Assembly: GCA_026992375.1 (NCBI GenBank)
Contig: JALXAF010000246.1
Location: 1-6,094, forward strand
Direction: 5' to 3'
Length of the DNA stretch: 6,094 nt
Origin: Anaerolineae bacterium
GTDB lineage: Bacteria > Chloroflexota > Anaerolineae > J102
Shown here: in pieces, positions 3,778 through 6,094 of the stretch
How positions within the stretch are numbered: position 1 is the first letter of the stretch
Layout: the number at the start of each line of letters is the position of its first letter
The notes under the pieces: generated by a model
Told to the model about the DNA's origin: nothing
What the model saw: the letters and a program-made list of their open reading frames with translations, nothing else
Database searches by the model: none
Translations under genes and position numbers: made by a program

Positions 3778-6094
3778 ATGGAGTTGAAAGATTACCCCCG
3801 TCCTCCGAAAGACACTGGCATCGGCGTACATTGGAGCCCGGGCAACGCTGGCGCTGTTGGCGCAGGCGAATTGCGAACCAAATGGATACCACAATTGCAA
3901 CGCATGGGCGTAAAATGGGTCAAGTTATTGCATCCGGGCGGCGTCGAATTCGCCGAACTACTGCTGGAAGCGGACATCATGCCCGTGGTGCGCCTCTACC
4001 GACATCGTCCCAATTCGCGCAATCTGAGCAAGGCCGTGCTCGGGTCCGATGAGATCGATTATCTCAAGGATTATCTGGCCGCGGGCGTACGCTATTTCGA
4101 ATTCAACAACGAGCCGGAGCTGGCCAGCGAATGGGAAGGCGGCGCTGCCCCCTCCGACGCCATCGACTACGTGGCCCGGGCCGCCATCGTGGATATGGAG
4201 ACCATCCTGGGCCTGGGCGGCTATCCTGCTGTGCCCGCCACAGCCGTCGGCGCGAAATGGGACCTCATCGGCAAGATCATCGAGCACGGCGGCGATTATC
4301 TCTTCGACGAGCCGGTGTGGCTGGCCGTGCACAACTACGATATCAACCATCCCCTGGATTATCCTTATGACCGTGTCAACCGCCGGGGCGAGCAACTTTC
4401 GCCCGAGACTTATCGGGCCATGGGAAGCGAAAGCTGGACCGGCTCACGCTGGAGTTTGCGCACCCTGGATTTCATCAACAAGCAGCGCAAGCAGGGCAAA
4501 CAGCCCCGGGCCGACATCCACAAAGACCCGTCCGGTTTTCTGGCCTTCCAGCGGCTGGCCGACTTGAGCATGAAGCATCTGGGCCGTCACTTGCCCATCC
4601 TCAGCACCGAGAACGGGCCCATCGTGGGCGAAGACGACGATCCGCGCTACCCCACCACCACGCCCGAGCGCCACGCCGAAAAAGTGGCCGAGATGGCGAA
4701 AATTATGATGGGGACCAGCCGTCGCTACGACGCCGCGCCCGATTACTACTTTTGCACCGCTTTTTGGTTGATGGGCGCGGCTGTGTTGCGCAGCAAAGGC
4801 TGGGAAGGTCACGCTTGGTTCTCCGCGCGCTGGCCCGACGGCCATCTGCCCGCGGTGGATGCGCTGGAAGCGCTGCCCAAGCGCACGCGGCGATTCACCT
4901 ACGACGAGGACGAAAATCCTGGCATTCCCGTCATTGGCGGACGAACGAAAAGCATCGTCAGCGGCGTCGTTCATGGCTATCCCAATATGCGCATCATCCT
5001 GCGCTCCGCGGGCTACGCCATCGACTCATATACGGACGACGCGGGGCGCTTCCGCATCGCAAATCTGCCCGCGGGCGATTATCGCCTTTCTGTGCCCGGA
5101 GCCGGAATCGTGCATCTGGACATTCACCTGGATGGCAAAAACCACGTCCAGCTCGAACTGGGTGAAACCGAACCGGTGACGCCTCCGCCCGCGCCAGAAA
5201 CGCAATCAGGCTGGCGCGTGCAGGTGGAGGACGCGGGCGCCGCGCCCGGTCTCAGCCTCATCCGCGTCAGCGTCGAGGGCGCGGCCGACCTGCCCGTGCG
5301 CATCTCGGCCGATGGCTGGGAGGGATACACGCGCACCACAGGCAGCAAGCCCGAGTTCGGGCCTTTTGCGCTGGAGTTTTCGCCGCTGGGCCCAGGCGAT
5401 TACGTCATCGAGCCCGAAGGGCTGGGCGTGCAGGCACGGGTGAGGCTGGAAAGCAGCCAGGCCCTGGCCGTAACCTTCCGCCCCGCCCGTCAGGAGGAGA
5501 CGCCGCCGGAGGAGGAGCCCGCCCAGAGCAATGTCAGCGGAGTCATCCACCATGGCGCGGGCCTGCGGGTGCTGCTGCGAGGCCCCCAAGGTCTGCGTCG
5601 TGAGGCCATCGCGGATGAAGAGGGCCGCTTCAGTTTCGAGAACCTGCCCCCGGGTGATTATGTGGTGCGGCTGCCCGACCTGGACATCCAGAGCGAGATC
5701 ACGCTGAAGAAAGGCCAGCAGGAAACCCTGGAACTGGAAGCCCCAGACGTGGAAACGCCCGCCTACAGCACCATCTCGGGCCGGGTGATCAACGGCAGCG
5801 GCCGCATCGTCATGCTCAAGGGGCCCGATGGCCGACGCACCGTGGAGGTGGGGCCGGACGAGCGTTATCTGTTCGATCACCTGGGCCCGGGGCAGTATTA
5901 TGTGCGGGTCAAGGACACCTTGTTGCGCCGCGGCGGCCTCAGGATGTCGGGCCGCAACCATCGCGAGGTGAATTTCGCCATTCCCGTCGCCGAACCCAGC
6001 GAAAGCGTCATCTACGGACAGATTCCCGGCGGCTCGGGCTGGCAAGTCTATGTGCGCGGCCCCCACGATATGGAGATTTTGCAGCCCCTGGACG
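3778..6094 (+). CDS. Large multidomain protein: clan GH-A-like glycosidase barrel plus carboxypeptidase-regulatory-like repeats (3' truncated)
   Basis: The frame stays open for 772 codons from the ATG to the window edge. Residues about 12-380 look like a TIM-barrel glycosidase of clan GH-A. WVKLLHP (47-53) and MPVVRLYRH (68-76) resemble early strands. YFEFNNEP gives the likely acid/base E112 at the end of strand 4. LAVHNYD (H185, Y187) fits strand 6, LSTENGP gives the likely nucleophile E278 on strand 7, and CTAFWLM (W330) fits strand 8. No specific GH family or substrate can be named. After a linker come small beta-sandwich repeats at residues 395, 587, 667 and 746, with a variant domain at 479-570; proline- and glutamate-rich linkers (about 462-478 and 572-583) separate some of them. 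The N-terminus is charged and has no signal peptide or membrane helix, which is odd for this architecture. It follows the glycosyltransferase gene by 84 bases on the same strand. Reading frame and domain layout are confident; enzymatic activity is inference. Confidence 0.88.
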   Translation, partial: MELKDYPRPPKDTGIGVHWSPGNAGAVGAGELRTKWIPQLQRMGVKWVKLLHPGGVEFAELLLEADIMPVVRLYRHRPNSRNLSKAVLGSDEIDYLKDYLAAGVRYFEFNNEPELASEWEGGAAPSDAIDYVARAAIVDMETILGLGGYPAVPATAVGAKWDLIGKIIEHGGDYLFDEPVWLAVHNYDINHPLDYPYDRVNRRGEQLSPETYRAMGSESWTGSRWSLRTLDFINKQRKQGKQPRADIHKDPSGFLAFQRLADLSMKHLGRHLPILSTENGPIVGEDDDPRYPTTTPERHAEKVAEMAKIMMGTSRRYDAAPDYYFCTAFWLMGAAVLRSKGWEGHAWFSARWPDGHLPAVDALEALPKRTRRFTYDEDENPGIPVIGGRTKSIVSGVVHGYPNMRIILRSAGYAIDSYTDDAGRFRIANLPAGDYRLSVPGAGIVHLDIHLDGKNHVQLELGETEPVTPPPAPETQSGWRVQVEDAGAAPGLSLIRVSVEGAADLPVRISADGWEGYTRTTGSKPEFGPFALEFSPLGPGDYVIEPEGLGVQARVRLESSQALAVTFRPARQEETPPEEEPAQSNVSGVIHHGAGLRVLLRGPQGLRREAIADEEGRFSFENLPPGDYVVRLPDLDIQSEITLKKGQQETLELEAPDVETPAYSTISGRVINGSGRIVMLKGPDGRRTVEVGPDERYLFDHLGPGQYYVRVKDTLLRRGGLRMSGRNHREVNFAIPVAEPSESVIYGQIPGGSGWQVYVRGPHDMEILQPLD
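4960..6094 (+). repeat. Tandem protein-level beta-sandwich repeats within the glycosidase-like gene
   Basis: Four units begin with SG-V/I-like strands at residues 395 (SGVVHG), 587 (SGVIHH), 667 (SGRVING) and 746 (YGQIPGG, cut by the window edge). The last three are spaced about 80 residues apart. Each complete unit carries a 'D..GRF.F..L.PGDY.V' type core: AGRFRIANLPAGDYRLSV in the first, EGRFSFENLPPGDYVVRL in the second, and a diverged ERYLFDHLGPGQYYVRV in the third. Between the first two lies a longer variant (479-570) with TGSKPEFGPF followed by LGPGDYVIEPEGL, whose second half aligns with the others. This is the pattern of carboxypeptidase-regulatory-like or prealbumin-like domains. The DNA is diverged, so these are old duplications. 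Confidence 0.75.

Noticed and set aside
4444..4974. A 176-codon open frame on the minus strand within the glycosidase-like gene
   Set aside because: It is antisense to the strand 7 and strand 8 region, which carries E278 and W330 in a supported frame, and its translation has no recognisable motifs.
5206..6066. A 286-codon open frame on the minus strand
   Set aside because: It lies opposite the glycosidase-like gene, whose plus-strand frame has clear domain motifs. The minus-strand translation shows no recognisable family pattern, and its openness follows from GC-rich codon use.
1..6094. Search for CRISPR arrays, tRNA or rRNA genes, insertion sequence ends and toxin-antitoxin pairs
   Set aside because: No regularly spaced direct repeats, cloverleaf sequences, transposase motifs or small paired genes were seen; the window is filled by five ordinary-looking genes and their control sites.

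Overview
The window looks like chromosomal DNA of a moderately GC-rich bacterium. It has Shine-Dalgarno sites, sigma-70-like promoters and rho-independent terminators. An archaeal-type phosphoglycerate mutase, a MalK-like sugar ABC ATPase, an Lrp/AsnC regulator and a large glycosidase-like protein with carboxypeptidase-regulatory-like repeats together suggest Chloroflexota (Anaerolineae/Caldilineae-like). That placement is inference from gene content and has not been tested.

Layout. Positions 1-704 hold the 3' two thirds of a sugar-type ABC transporter ATPase gene, followed by a strong hairpin terminator (729-759). Positions 774-2003 encode an ApgM-type cofactor-independent phosphoglycerate mutase, which ends at a second strong terminator (2041-2077). 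On the minus strand, 2590-2087 encodes an Lrp/AsnC regulator convergent with the mutase gene. It has its own clear promoter (2694-2666). A divergent intergenic region (2591-2862) separates it from a plus-strand gene for a GT2 polyprenol-phosphate mannosyltransferase-like enzyme (2863-3693), which has a TATAAT promoter at 2797-2825. After 84 bp begins a long open frame (3778 to the window edge, 772 codons with no stop). It encodes a TIM-barrel glycosidase-like domain followed by a chain of small beta-sandwich repeats.

How the genes may work together. The ABC ATPase (sugar import) and the mutase (lower glycolysis) both fit carbohydrate use, but the terminator between them argues against a simple operon. 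The glycosyltransferase and the glycosidase-like protein are co-directional, with no convincing terminator between them, and may be co-transcribed. Together they suggest surface glycan or glycolipid metabolism. The Lrp regulator may act on itself or on the divergent glycosyltransferase gene, but the sequence does not prove this.

The least ordinary item is the 3778-6094 gene. It has clan GH-A-like catalytic landmarks (an NEP motif with E112, and E278 in a TENG motif), no visible signal peptide, and an array of roughly 80-residue repeats that runs off the window. No CRISPR array, tRNA, rRNA, insertion sequence or obvious defence system was seen.
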